A DNA stretch of 64,000 nucleotides, from positions 62,001 to 126,000 of the forward strand of contig JADKAL010000006.1 of NCBI GenBank assembly GCA_016715325.1. Direction: 5' to 3'. Both the position numbers and the translations under genes were made by a program. This document shows, piece after piece, positions 47,823 through 57,420 of this stretch. Below the pieces are notes generated by a model, which had not been told where the DNA came from, searched no databases, and worked only from the letters and a program-made list of their open reading frames with translations. Within the stretch, counting starts at the first letter, position 1. Each line of letters begins with the position of its first letter. This DNA is from Methylococcaceae bacterium (lineage in GTDB: Bacteria > Pseudomonadota > Gammaproteobacteria > Methylococcales > Methylomonadaceae).

Positions 47823-48182
47823 ATCTCCCAACCCTGCGTTTTTATTGTCGATGATGACGATGCCGTCCGTGACGGACTTAGCATGGTCCTCGAAACGATC
47901 GGACTAGCATGCCAGGTTTTTGAAAATGCAGAACGTTTTTTGGAAGGTTATGTTCCGGGAACGCCGGGTTGTCTGGTATTGGATATCATTATGCCGGGTA
48001 TGCGCGGTGACGAGCTACAAGTCGAACTTATCCGCCGTAATATCCTATTGCCGATTATCTTCGTCACTTCACATAACGACACAATCACGGCTGACCGTAC
48101 CTTAAAAGCGGGGGCAGTCGACTATATGATAAAACCGCTCCAAAAACAGCTGTTGATCGAACGTATTCAGGCATTGCTTTAA
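47820..48182 (+). CDS. Single-domain response regulator (FixJ-type receiver)
   Basis: 120 residues, complete receiver domain. The acidic pair is in FIVDDDDAVRDG, the phospho-acceptor Asp in CLVLDIIMPGMRGDE, the conserved Thr in IIFVTSHND and Lys in DYMIKPL. It ends just where FixJ proteins continue into the HTH, so it lacks a DNA-binding domain. The N-terminal half matches the damaged regulator at 46448. It may act as a stand-alone phospho-sink or be a remnant. Confidence 0.85.
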   Translation: MISQPCVFIVDDDDAVRDGLSMVLETIGLACQVFENAERFLEGYVPGTPGCLVLDIIMPGMRGDELQVELIRRNILLPIIFVTSHNDTITADRTLKAGAVDYMIKPLQKQLLIERIQALL

Positions 48183-48386
48183 CACGAACTATGGAAATAG
48201 TCCAACTCTATAGGGTAGGATTCGTTCTGTAGGAACCCTTACTAAAAGGTTCTGAATAAAAACATACACATGGGAATTATTTGGAATTGGACTGCAAGGA
48301 GTGTGAAGCTAAATTCTGATCCAACCGCGAAAATCCTTAATCCTATATCGCTTTCACCAAGAAATAAAATTTCACACACATTTAAT
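48183..48386. other. Intergenic ahead of the IS1380-like element
   Basis: No gene. The last bases (ATTTCACACACATTTAAT) are the left half of leader copy B, separated from its right half at 50024 by the insertion sequence. Confidence 0.6.
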
Positions 48387-50023
48387 CCTAAAAAGAGCAG
48401 TTTGCCCCGTATGTAGGCGTGGGAAGGCAATCGGGTGGATACAATTGCCGGCCTCGAAGATACTTTACTAGCGCCAAACTTAATATCCGGCACCAACGCT
48501 GTTGGGCATTGAACTGCTCCGCAGTTGCCCAAAGCTCTTTGAAGAATGCGGCAATCCGGCGGTAGCACTGTTCAACTTTTACCGCCTCGGCGTGGGTACT
48601 GCTGACGGTTAGTCGGGTTTGTCCCGCGTGACGCGTCTGCCTGCCGATGCCATAGAGCATCAAGGGGCGACTGGTGATGGCTTCGGTATGTCGGTCGGGA
48701 TCGGCGAGCCGGACGAACAAGCTCCACCAGTTATAAACCAACGCGGTGATCCTGGCCATAAACCGGCAACGTTTCAGGTCCTGCGTGGTGAAGCCACCCC
48801 AGCCCCAATGATTTTTGAGTTCGTCAAAACTGTTTTCAGCATCGGCGCGGTCTCGGTAAAGTTGGGCAACGCTGAGCATTTCGATGTCCAAGGAGGTCAC
48901 CAGGACGCTATATTCGTACACAGCGACATCATCGTCGGTTAGTTCCGCAAAACTCAACTGTCGCGGGCCTTGTTGGTTTTGGCCGACCACCGCCAGGTTT
49001 TTCTTTAGCTGCCGACGCAGGACGACTACACGCCGGGCACAACTCCAGCCAGTTAGGCGCAGTTCTGACTCTGCGGCTTGCCAGCCCTGTCCGGCCTTTA
49101 CCCACTGATTACCCAGCATCAGCCGTTCAACCAAGCGCCGCGTGTTCGAGGTCAGCCGCAGTTTGAACAAGTACGGGAGACCTGCTTGCTCAGCCGCCTG
49201 CAGGTTGGCTTCGGTGCCCCAGTCCCGATCTCCCCTGAGCAACGCTGGCCAATGCTCACGGGGCAACCGGTTCAGCAGCGCCCATAACCCCAGGGAGCTG
49301 TGCTTGGATGCCACTTGTTTGCCGCTTTGCACTTCGACATCCAGAATCAGCCGGAGATTGGCAATCATATAAGTGTGGTAGGTATGCGATGGACGACCCG
49401 GCTTGTGCGGGTTATAGCCGACTTCCGCGCCTTCTTGGTGGCCATGCAACGTTTTGATGCTCGTATCCGCATCTAAAATCCACGGCTCACTCAACAACGG
49501 CGCATACACATCGTAATTGCTGTCCTGCAGCCAATGCACGCCTTCTACTTCGTCCATCTGCTGCAACGAACGCCGGACTGAGTCCTCGCTGACGACCTTG
49601 TTCATCCCCAGCAAGCCCGGATTGACACCGTCTCCCCGTAAGCCATTGATATGGGCATAGCGTTTGTGACCTGATAACACAGAAAGCAATACCGTCCCCA
49701 GCACATTGCGTTTGCTTGGGGCGTTGGGGCTAATCCAGTGCAAAGGACACCGTGACACCCAATCACCAAATAATCCGCTAATGTGCAAAAATTCTATGAA
49801 AAACGGCAATTGTCCCATCGCTGTCACCGATGCTTGTGGATCCCATTCCACATGGATTCGACCGCCAAATGTTTCTACCCTGACAGGTTCAGCATACGGA
49901 ATTAATGCCTTTGGTTCGGGATCACCCAAAGGGTGAATGATCTGTTCTGCCATAAACGCCTCCTGGTCGCCTAATTTCAAACAGTTAACAGTTTTTTTGC
50001 AAGCTTTAGATGCTCTTTTAAGG
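48387..50023. mobile_element. IS1380-like insertion sequence (1637 bp)
   Basis: The terminal inverted repeats are CCTAAAAAGAGCA and TGCTCTTTTAAGG. A direct repeat TTAAT (48382-48386 and 50024-50028) flanks it. The empty site is visible in the paralogous region at 10617-10640, where ACATTTAATACGTG is uninterrupted. Family is judged from transposase type, length and the TTAA-type target. Confidence 0.8.
48388..49953 (-). CDS. DDE transposase (IS1380-like), intact
   Basis: About 521 residues from ATG 49953, chosen because AGGAGG lies 7 bp upstream. DDE motifs are WILDADTSIKTLHGHQEGAE, LLRGDRDWGTEANL and YRDRADAENSFDELKNHWGWGGF. The frame is open from end to end, so it is the only fully intact large transposase frame in the window. 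It may still be active. Confidence 0.8.
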   Translation of the reverse strand: MAEQIIHPLGDPEPKALIPYAEPVRVETFGGRIHVEWDPQASVTAMGQLPFFIEFLHISGLFGDWVSRCPLHWISPNAPSKRNVLGTVLLSVLSGHKRYAHINGLRGDGVNPGLLGMNKVVSEDSVRRSLQQMDEVEGVHWLQDSNYDVYAPLLSEPWILDADTSIKTLHGHQEGAEVGYNPHKPGRPSHTYHTYMIANLRLILDVEVQSGKQVASKHSSLGLWALLNRLPREHWPALLRGDRDWGTEANLQAAEQAGLPYLFKLRLTSNTRRLVERLMLGNQWVKAGQGWQAAESELRLTGWSCARRVVVLRRQLKKNLAVVGQNQQGPRQLSFAELTDDDVAVYEYSVLVTSLDIEMLSVAQLYRDRADAENSFDELKNHWGWGGFTTQDLKRCRFMARITALVYNWWSLFVRLADPDRHTEAITSRPLMLYGIGRQTRHAGQTRLTVSSTHAEAVKVEQCYRRIAAFFKELWATAEQFNAQQRWCRILSLALVKYLRGRQLYPPDCLPTPTYGANCSF

Positions 50024-50115
50024 TTAATACGTGTTATCCCTTACGGGCTTGCACGAATTACATTAGTCGCTTTTATACGATTTAATACATCCTAAGGGTA
50101 AATCCCAAATTCCGT
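50024..50115 (+). repeat. Conserved leader element, copy B
   Basis: It contains TGTTATCCCTTACGGGCTTG, CGATTTAATACATCCTAAGG and GTAAATCCCAAATTCCG, nearly identical to copy A at 10617-10722. It precedes the Crp/Fnr paralogue by about 60 bp. Confidence 0.7.
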
Positions 50116-50894
50116 ATGTTTGACGCGGTTTATTCCGGTTTTTCAATTAAATTGATAAAAGGAAAATAATGACACACGTACTATTAAAGGAAGCGCAAAA
50201 GCAAGCATTCCATCAACATCCTAAGCCCTTAACAAGGCTTAGCCCAGAGGCATCAAAGCACCCGGCTTTCCAAAACCATCTCCTCAACACATTACCCATG
50301 GAACTATACGAGCGTCTTTATCCGCAACTGGAATTGGTGCCGATGCAGTGTGGCGATGTCATTTATGAATCCGGTGGTATGTTACATTACGCCTATTTCC
50401 CCACAAATTGCGTAGCTTCACTGCAATATATCATGGAGAATGGCGCGACGTCTGAAGTTGCCTTTGTCGGTAACGAGGGAATCATTGGGGTAGCCTTATT
50501 GATGGGGGGCGATACCATGCCCCAACGTGCAGTCATACAAACAGCGGGATACGCTTATCGGTTGATGAAACATTTTTTAGAACAAGAGATCAACCGTAAC
50601 ATGTCATTTCTCCACACTTTGCTACTTTATACACAAGCCCTGATTACTCAAATGGCGCAAACCGCTGTCTGTAACCGGCATCATTCCCTTGACCAGCAGC
50701 TCTGCCGATTGTTACTACAAAGAATCGACCGGCTCGAATCCGATCAATTGGCCATGACCCAAGAGTCTATATCCAATATATTGGGCGTCCGACGGGAAAC
50801 CGTAACGGAGGCGGCCGGGAAATTACAACAAGCAGGTTTAATTGAATATCGTCGCGGCCATATTAAAGTGTTGGATCGGCAGGGGCTGGAAGCC

Positions 50895-52284
50895 CAATGC
50901 CGTTAAGTTAAGCGCAGCAAGCTATTTTCTGGTACAACAAAATTGTTAAGTTATTAATCTAAAAGGTTAAAATATGAAACCGACTTAGCAATGCCCATGC
51001 CAATATTCTCGCCCGTCTCACCGACTTATTGCACAATCCCAAATTTATCGCCAGCCATCGGGTGGATGCCAAGGCATTTTCCCGCCAGCGCGTCCTCACT
51101 TTCCCGGTCTTGGTGGCGTTCTTGCTGTGCGCCTTCAAGGGTAGCCTCCAGGCCTTGCTTGACGAGTTGTTCGAGGCTCTTACGGGCGAGAATGGACGCG
51201 CCGTCACGAAGAGTGGGTTGAGCCAAGCGCGCCTGAAGCTGAAACACTCGGCCTTTATAGCACTCAACGATCACTTGTTGCCGTTGCTCGAAAGTCATTG
51301 GCCTGAACCGCGCTGGCGTAGTTTCAGGTTGGTGGCGGCGGATGCTACGGTCTTGCGCCTGCCCAATAACCCACGTACCCAGGCTGAATTCGGTGTCCAG
51401 TCCGACCGCCACGGCCAATCGTCCGTAATGGCTCGGGCCTTGGGCTTGTACAGCACGGCCTCAGGCCGGATGCTCAAGGCCAATCTGTCCGGCTACCGCG
51501 GCGGCGAACGCGAACTGTTGCTGCCGTTGTTGCCCGTCTTGCAGCCCGATGACCTGCTCCTTCTGGACCGGGGCTTCCCCTCGGTCTGGCTGTTCGCCCT
51601 GCTGCAGCAACAGCGCCGGCCTTTCTTGGCACGTATCGATGGCGGGCAATGGGCGGAAGTCACCGCCTTTGCCGGCAGCGGCCTGAGCGATCAGGTCATT
51701 ACGCGGGCCGTTGGCCGCGACACCCGCCGTGCCGCACGCGCCGTCGGGGTTGACAACCTGCCCGATACCGTCACTTTCCGCCTCATTCGGGTACGGCTTG
51801 AGAACGGCAGCGAACAAATCCTGGTCACCTCTTTGCTGGACACGGAAAATTATCCCGCTGACGACTTCGCAGGCCTTTACCATGCCCGCTGGTCAATCGA
51901 GGAGGCTTTCAAATGCCTCAAACAACGCTTGACGGTAGAGCAGTTCAGCGGCGAATCGCCCGAAGCCATCCGCCAGGACTTCTACGCCAAGCTGCTTACC
52001 GCCAACTTGGCCGAAGCCTTCGCCCATTCCGTGCAACAAACGCTGCCCGAACACAAGGCCGGACGCTACCAGCCCAACCTGACGTACACCCTTGCCCGTC
52101 TGAGGCTGCGCCTGTTTGCCTGGCTGCTAAACCCATTGGGCCCGGATGAACTGTCTACCCTGCTGGACCTCATCGCCAAAACCCTGGAACGAAAACGACC
52201 TGGGCGATCTGCGCCTCGACCCAAGTCAAGACCCAACCTCAAACCCAGGAGGCAATATAAATGAGCCTTAACTTAACGGCATTG
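50895..52284. mobile_element. IS4-family element, copy 2 (1390 bp)
   Basis: Ends CAATGCCGTTAAGTTAAG and CTTAACTTAACGGCATTG form an 18-bp inverted repeat. The 10-bp target duplication GCTGGAAGCC lies at 50885-50894 and 52285-52294. It interrupts the Crp/Fnr-type gene near its 3' end. Confidence 0.92.
50974..52264 (+). CDS. IS4-family transposase, apparent +1 frameshift at codon 5
   Basis: ATG 50974 has AAAGG at 50962-50966 as ribosome site. It reads ATG AAA CCG ACT then TAG at 50986. Skipping one base gives an uninterrupted frame from 50987 to TGA 52262-52264 (SNAHANILARLTDLL onward). DDE motifs are VAADATVLRLP, DDLLLLDRGFPSVWLF and YHARWSIEEAFKCLKQRLTVEQF. The same ATGAAACCGACTTAGCA start occurs in the diverged copy at 56283, so the +1 shift may be programmed. 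A TTG at 51029 is an alternative start that would omit conserved residues. Confidence 0.75.
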
Positions 52285-52445
52285 GCTGGAAGCCCGGGTC
52301 TGCGAGTGTTATCAAGTGGTGAAAACAGAATTCGGTCGCCTACTTCCTTTACCCTTCAGGCAGGAAGAATCGAAAACCTCCTTTTTAAAATTGCCGACCA
52401 TGAAAAGTCGACATGCTTTCAACAACCCTTTCCTAAAGGATAATA

Positions 52446-52677
52446 TGTCAACGCTTTTCCGGACACAAGGTTAAGCGGAATTTTGCTGCATCTCGAAGTC
52501 AACGGGTGATATATATATCCATTAGCGGAATGTAATCGCTCCCGGTTATAGAACACTTCGAACTATTCAAACACAGCCTGTTTAGCTTCTTCCCGAGAGT
52601 GAAACGTTTGATGATGGATCAACTCGGTTTTTAAGGTATGGAAGAAGCTTTCCGACACGGCATTGACTGTATCCCAA
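52446..52677 (-). pseudogene. IS3-family OrfB C-terminal relic
   Basis: The right-end repeat TGTCAACGCTTTTCCGGACA starts at 52446 and resembles the end of the IS3 at 7535-8778. The minus-strand reading [21 protein letters not shown], then [17 protein letters not shown], is the end of OrfB with an internal stop. The rest of the element is missing. Confidence 0.75.
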
Positions 52678-52957
52678 TGACGTCAGTGAAAGCGGTAAGG
52701 AGCTGCGCCAGTACCTACCCAAAGATGAATACTTAAGCGTGTTGCTTATGAGCGAGAAACGGGTTCGTGTTAAACCTTCACTTAATTTTAGCCGGAAGGG
52801 ATATTTTTGTCGGTTCGCTGTCGCAAATAAGCGCACATATTCCATAAGACGGTGTGTGTGGTACCGCACAGACTAGGAGTAGCATGAGGAGTATATGTAT
52901 TGTGAAAGACTATAAGTAATTGTTATCTATGGAATCCAATCTTAGAGGAGTTCTAAT
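52678..52957 (+). other. Unknown coding-like fragment and intergenic DNA
   Basis: A frame from about 52679 to 52875 (DVSESGKELRQYLPKDEYLS, LLMSEKRVRVKPSLNFSRKG) has no start and ends in TAG. No family is recognised. Confidence 0.3.
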
Positions 52958-53356
52958 ATGCATAAATTAGTAACTGTATTGATTCTGGCCATGGCCTTGC
53001 CAATTGTTTTTAAGACCGTAGTCGCAGCAGAAAACACGCCAGAAGTTCTTGTTGCAGAACCTAACGGTGTTACTGAGCCAAAGGCTGTTCCGAGTCCGTC
53101 TCCTGAAGCCTTGCCACCGGGCACAAATAGCGAAGCCTTCGATATCTGCTTGCGTGCCACCCAGCGTTTCGAACAACAAGAAAAGGCCAAATTGAACGGG
53201 AGTGGCAAAATTCCGGTAACGTCCCTGTCTGCGTCATGCAAGACGGAATTAAAACCGGCATCCTATTGGCTTTGTATGGACAAAGAAGCCAAGGGGGAAG
53301 TAGACTTTAACACTGCCCATTGGCGTTGTGCGAAGCAAACAAAATTATTGAATTAA
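52958..53356 (+). CDS. Small exported protein
   Basis: 132 residues behind AGAGGAG. A signal peptide (MHKLVTVLILAMALPIVFKTVVAAE) is followed by a proline-rich linker (EPKAVPSPSPEALPPGT) and a C-terminal domain with four cysteines (DICLRATQ, SASCKTE, YWLCMDK, HWRCAKQ) that probably form two disulfides. No family is recognised. Periplasmic location is likely. Confidence 0.65.
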   Translation: MHKLVTVLILAMALPIVFKTVVAAENTPEVLVAEPNGVTEPKAVPSPSPEALPPGTNSEAFDICLRATQRFEQQEKAKLNGSGKIPVTSLSASCKTELKPASYWLCMDKEAKGEVDFNTAHWRCAKQTKLLN

Positions 53357-53891
53357 CATGCTGGGTTCTAGCTATTATAGCAATTGTGATGCTATAGGAT
53401 TGCAACCAGATAACAGGCAGGCTGGTGGAGTGGTTACTCAGAATAATCAAACCGTCGTCCCTCCAGTTGCGACGGGATAGATCACTAATAACACTCAGTA
53501 AACTGCGCCTCGGTAAACCTGGTGCACCAATGTTCATATTGAGTTTCAACGACGACTACTGGTCACGCAAATCCAAGCATTGGGCGCATCGTATATTGTG
53601 AATAAACGGGTCGGCTTGGGTGCGTCTCATACCAGCTGTGGGTAATTCCCATTAGCCTTTTCATCATTGGTCGGATAGAAAAAGCCAAAACTTTACGTCG
53701 TTAACCCTCCAGTCCTGAAAAAGTGAATTGCGCTATAAATTGAACTTACGTAATTTTAGGGATTCGATTTCACCATTTATCTGTCACAGGACGGGGTGCC
53801 CATAGCAAGAGCCTACCCCTCCTGCCAAACCATTCCCGCCTCGGCTGCGAAGGATTAGGCCTTGCAGACAGATTGCAGGTTTACCTAAACT
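53357..53891. other. Decayed coding DNA, no intact gene
   Basis: An ATG at 53358 opens MLGSSYYSNCDAIGLQPDNR and VVTQNNQTVVPPVATG before TAG at 53478. A later stretch in another frame (VTQIQALGASYIVNKRVGLG) also looks protein-like. These may be pieces of one lost small exported protein. No identification. Confidence 0.3.
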
Positions 53892-54730
53892 ATGTCGTTC
53901 TCCACCTCATTTCAATCGCACATTTTGAAATCAAGAGTCAAAATCATTGCCGTCTTGGTCTTGTCAGGTTTGCTAGACGCGTGTTCAGGATACAAGCCAG
54001 CCACCGCCACGGCCAGAATCAAAGTCGTCAATCCCAAAGCGAAGATCCAAGCTAAGACCGAACCTGCAATGCAAAATATGCCACCACCATGCTGCCTGGT
54101 CAAAGGACTGTGGAGGAAATTCTGCAAACTTACAGGGCATACGTTAAGGGCAAGTTAAACTACTATTTCGACAAGGCCAAGGTGACCTACCCACCCCGGG
54201 AGGTTGTCTTGATCGCTTTTAAGCAAGAAAGGAAGTTGGGACTATGGGCAAGGGATAGAAATGAATTCCGCTTCATTCGCGACTATTACATCCTGACCGC
54301 AAGCGGCGTGGCAGGCCCTAAATTGCGCCAAGGTGACAGGCAAGTGCCGGAAGGCATTTACCGCATCTTGGAGCTGAATCCCAACAGCCATTACCACTTG
54401 TCAATTAAAATAAATTACCCCAACGAATTCGACCTCCTCCATGCAGGGCAGGAAAGGCGTACCAATCTAGGCTCGGATATTTTCATCCATGGCAAATCCG
54501 CCTCCATTGGGTGCCTGGCCATGGGCGATAAAACCATAGAAGAACTTTTTGTACTCACTGCGTTAGTTGGTGCCGAAAATGTCAAAGTCGTGATTGCCCC
54601 GCATGACCCAAGGATATACCCTCTGAAGGCCGATCCCGAAGAACTTCCAGAATGGACTTCGGAACTGTATTCGATCATTTCCCGTGAAATTGAAGCCCTG
54701 TCACCTGAGGTGAAGTCAGGAAAAAAATAG
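53892..54730 (+). pseudogene. L,D-transpeptidase (YkuD) lipoprotein, frameshifted
   Basis: The first frame gives a lipoprotein leader (KIIAVLVLSGLLDACSG) and linker to about 54085. The second frame (from ATG 54089) has the catalytic domain: VVLIAFKQERKLGLWARD, QVPEGIYRILELNPNSHYHLS and FIHGKSASIGCLAMGD, which holds the active-site His and Cys. One base separates the frames. YkuD enzymes form 3-3 peptidoglycan cross-links or anchor proteins in the periplasm. The catalytic part is complete but would lack its export signal as written. Confidence 0.8.
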
Positions 54731-54732
54731 TT

Positions 54733-54895
54733 ATGACCATGAAGATTTGGCGTAATACGAAATCAATCCTGGAAGCAGGGCAATTCAACCCACGAACCTA
54801 TCGAGAGTTTGTGGAGTACTTTCCTAACAATGAATCCTGTATTGCCTATCTGGAGAAGTTACGATGGCCTAATGATATTATTTGCCCAGGTTAAG
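54733..54895 (+). pseudogene. IS1595-like transposase N-terminal fragment
   Basis: ATG 54733 opens about 53 codons (REFVEYFPNNESCIAYLEKL, RWPNDIICPG) before TAA. The pattern F-P-x-(3)-C-x-x-Y-L-E-x-L-R-W-P-x-x-x-x-C-P is the zinc-ribbon start of IS1595-type transposases. The remaining element is absent. Confidence 0.7.
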
Positions 54896-54993
54896 ATTCT
54901 GTTTCAAGTCCTTGTATCAAACTCGGGGGAGACTGCTGTGCACATTTCTTTGTCGGGAATGTACCGGATTGCACAATGCCGTTAAGTTAAGCC

Positions 54994-56283
54994 TCACCGA
55001 TATTGCCGCCTGGGTTTGGGTCTGATCCAGTTTTTGGGTCTAGGAGCTTTTCGGTTGGGTCGTTTGCGTTCGAGAGTTCTGGCGTAGAGTTCAATCAGTT
55101 CCAAAATATGGTCGTGCGGCACACGTTGGATCAGCCATGCGAACAGCCGGGTTTTCAGAGAGTTGAGAATGTAGGTGAGGTTGGGATAATAATGCGCCGC
55201 TTTATCCTCCGGCAGCCTATCGTAAGCCTCGCGTGCGAGGGCTTCCGCTAAATTCGCGGTGAATATTTTGGCATGAATGTCCTGGCGTATCGATTCGGGT
55301 AGTTCGCCGGTGAATTGTTCCAGGTAAAGCCGGTGCTTAAGTACTTTGAAGGCTTCTTCGATGTTCCAGCGGGCGTGGTACAACTCGACGAAGGCTTGGG
55401 CAGGATAGATGTCCCTGTCGGTCAGCGTGGTCGCCAGGACTTCGCTATGGCCGGTGGACAGGATCACCTTGATCAAGCGTAGTGTCAGACTTTTGTGCGT
55501 CAATGTCTGACCGGCTGCTTGGGCTTGGCGATGGGCTGAAGCGGATACGGGTAAGGTGATGACGGTTTCGGCAGGCCTGACCGCAGAAAGGCTTCCACGG
55601 CGGGCCATTGGTTGCCGTCCATTCGGGCGAGGAAAGGTAAGCCGCGTTGTTGTAGCAGGGAAAACAACCATACCGCCGGAAAACCACGATCCATGACCAA
55701 CAGGTCATCGCTGGCCAGATGTGGCAGAAGTTGCGCCAATAACGCCCGCTCGCCATTATCAAAACGCGCGATGACGGTTTTAATCATCAGCTTTGAGGCG
55801 GTCGTAAACAGGCCCAAGACACGCGCCAACACATAAGGCTGACCGCCGCTGTCGGTTTGAACGCCGAACGCTTCTCTGTTTTCCAGCCAGGGCGGTAAGC
55901 GGAAGGTCGTTGAATCGGTGGCAACTAAACGCAGCCCTTGCCAGCGCGGTTCAGGCAGGCGTTCGTTGAGCAAACCGATCAAGCTGTCGTTGAGTACTTC
56001 AAAGGCAGTGGCCTTGAGTTTTTGCCGGGCTTGCGAAACGGCGCTTTTGCTTACGGTTCGTAAAGAACTACCCTCCAGCGTGGCAAACAAGTCGTCCAGC
56101 AGTGACTGTAAACTGCCTTTGAAGGCGCAGAGCAGGAATGAAACCAACACCGGAAAAGTAAGGACGCGCTGCCGGGTAAAGGCTTTGTCGTCAGTCCGGT
56201 GTGCGGTGATGAAGTCGGGCGAATGGATAAGTTTTGAAAGATGGGCGAGAATGCTGGCATGGATACTGCTAAGTCGGTTTCAT
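54994..56283 (-). pseudogene. IS4-family transposase (copy 3)
   Basis: It starts ATG AAA CCG ACT TAG C at 56283, like copy 2. The conserved protein (SSIHASILAHLSKLIHSPDF) follows only after a +1 shift, and that frame has no alternative start codon. A separate one-base deletion near 55570 (GG where copy 1 has GGG) breaks the catalytic region. DDE motifs match copy 1. The 5' region holds an IS200-type element. Confidence 0.85.
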
Positions 56284-56340
56284 TTATTTATCCTTTGTTT
56301 TCAGCTGGTTATATTATGCATTATAGCACAAGTAGCTTAA

Positions 56341-56980
56341 CTCGCTGACAGGTAAGCCACTAGTTTGACTAGTGGACTCATAAGGCTTGGCCTTTAGATT
56401 CAGTGTAAATGGTGGATGGTAAAGCGATGATGTTGTAATTTCCCCTTGGGCTTGACGGTCACAAGGAGAAAATATAATGATAACATCATCTTACGAAAGC
56501 AAGCCATTCGAAATGGGATTGCAAATACCACATTGTGTTCATACCGAAAGGCAGGAAAAAGAGTTGTACGGAAAGATTCGAGGGTATTTGGGGCCTTTGT
56601 TCCATGAGCTTGCGGCGCAAAGGAACTGCCAGATAATGGAAGGGCACATGGTTCAGGATCACGTCCACATGCTGATAAGGATACCGCCGAAATACTCAGT
56701 TGCGGAAGTGGTAGGGTACCTGAAAGGGAAGAGCGCCATTTCCGTTGCGCGGCAGTTCAGCGGGAGGCAGCGAAATTTCAACGGCGAGAATTTCTGGGCG
56801 CGAGGCTATGCGGTGTCGACGGTTGGGTTTGAGGAAACGCAGATTCGCGCCTACATCAAAAACCAAGAGCAGTTGGACGGCAAGGGTAGTAGTGAGCAGG
56901 GCAGGTTTTAGGCGGTGACTTCGGCAGCCCTTGGGGCTGCTAACAACCGTCAAGCCCCCCGCTTCGCGGGGGCGTTATGA
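56341..56980 (+). mobile_element. IS200/IS605-family element inside IS4 copy 3
   Basis: The left hairpin CCACTAGTTTGACTAGTGG lies near 56357. Right-end hairpins GCAGCCCTTGGGGCTGC and CCCCCGCTTCGCGGGGG lie near 56924 and 56956. There are no inverted repeats or target duplication, as expected for this single-strand transposing family. One tnpA gene, no tnpB. Confidence 0.8.
56477..56911 (+). CDS. tnpA: IS200-type TnpA (Y1 HUH transposase)
   Basis: 144 residues, intact, with AGGAG upstream. The HUH motif is His62-Val-His64 (MVQDHVHMLIRIPP) and the catalytic tyrosine is Tyr126 (TQIRAYIKNQ). The family cuts and rejoins single-stranded hairpin-marked ends. The C-terminal tail is short. The frame appears functional. 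Confidence 0.9.
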   Translation: MITSSYESKPFEMGLQIPHCVHTERQEKELYGKIRGYLGPLFHELAAQRNCQIMEGHMVQDHVHMLIRIPPKYSVAEVVGYLKGKSAISVARQFSGRQRNFNGENFWARGYAVSTVGFEETQIRAYIKNQEQLDGKGSSEQGRF

Positions 56981-57003
56981 CTTAACGGCATTGCCGGATT
57001 GCA

Positions 57004-57413
57004 AGCCTGCCCAAACTGTGAATTCTCGGTACATATCAAAGACCTTATTCATCATAGCGACCGGGGTAGCCAGTACTTGTCGATCCGTTATAGCGACCGG
57101 CTTGAGGAAGCCAAAATCCTGCCATCGGTCGGCAGCGTGGGGGACTCTTATGATAACGCTATGGCAGAAACGATCAATGGTCTTTACAAAACCGAAGTAA
57201 TCCGACATCGAGGGCCATGGAAACAAATTGAAGACGTCGAGTATGCCACGCTGGAATGGGTGGATTGGTTTAATCATCGACGCTTTTTGGAACCGATCGG
57301 GTATGTCTCGCCAGTTGAATATGAAATACGCTATTATGAATCAATTCAAGAGTCGGCTAAGGCAGCTTGACTCATACAACCCAGTCTCCGATGTTTTCGG
57401 GGCGATTCAGTAA
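57004..57413 (+). pseudogene. IS3-family transposase C-terminal fragment
   Basis: The frame reads [45 protein letters not shown] and WFNHRRFLEPIGYVSPVEYE, the end of an IS3 OrfB with the catalytic Glu region (AETING). The stop is at 57368. A terminal sequence with CTCCGATGTTTTCGGGGCGA follows. The 5' part is replaced by another fragment at the IS4 insertion site. Confidence 0.8.
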
Positions 57414-57420
57414 ATGTTGT

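Larger units (their letters stand above)
50169..52445 (+). pseudogene. Crp/Fnr-type regulator paralogue, interrupted by IS4
   Basis: The first 241 residues (to 50894) parallel the regulator at 10775, including beta-roll (MQCGDVIYESGGMLHYAYFPTN) and HTH (LAMTQESISNILGVRRETVTEAAGKLQQAGLIEYRRGHI). At 50895 an IS4 element enters, and the C-terminal tail (ARVCECYQVVKTEFGRLLPLP, KSRHAFNNPFLKDN) resumes after 52294. An IS3 relic abuts the last codons. DNA-binding and sensor domains are intact upstream of the IS, so the shortened product (246 codons, 50169-50906) could still work. Confidence 0.85.
54974..56993. mobile_element. IS4-family element, copy 3, carrying an IS200-type insertion
   Basis: The ends CAATGCCGTTAAGTTAAG (54974) and CTTAACGGCATTG (to 56993) are flanked by the direct repeat CCGGATTGCA (54964-54973 and 56994-57003). 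It is about 630 bp longer than copy 2 because an IS200-type element sits at 56341-56980 in its 5' terminal region. Confidence 0.9.

Noticed and set aside
50974..52264. Calling IS4 copy 2 simply dead because of TAG at codon 5
   Set aside because: The same start context in the diverged copy 3 and the otherwise open 425-codon frame make recoding at least as likely as mutation.
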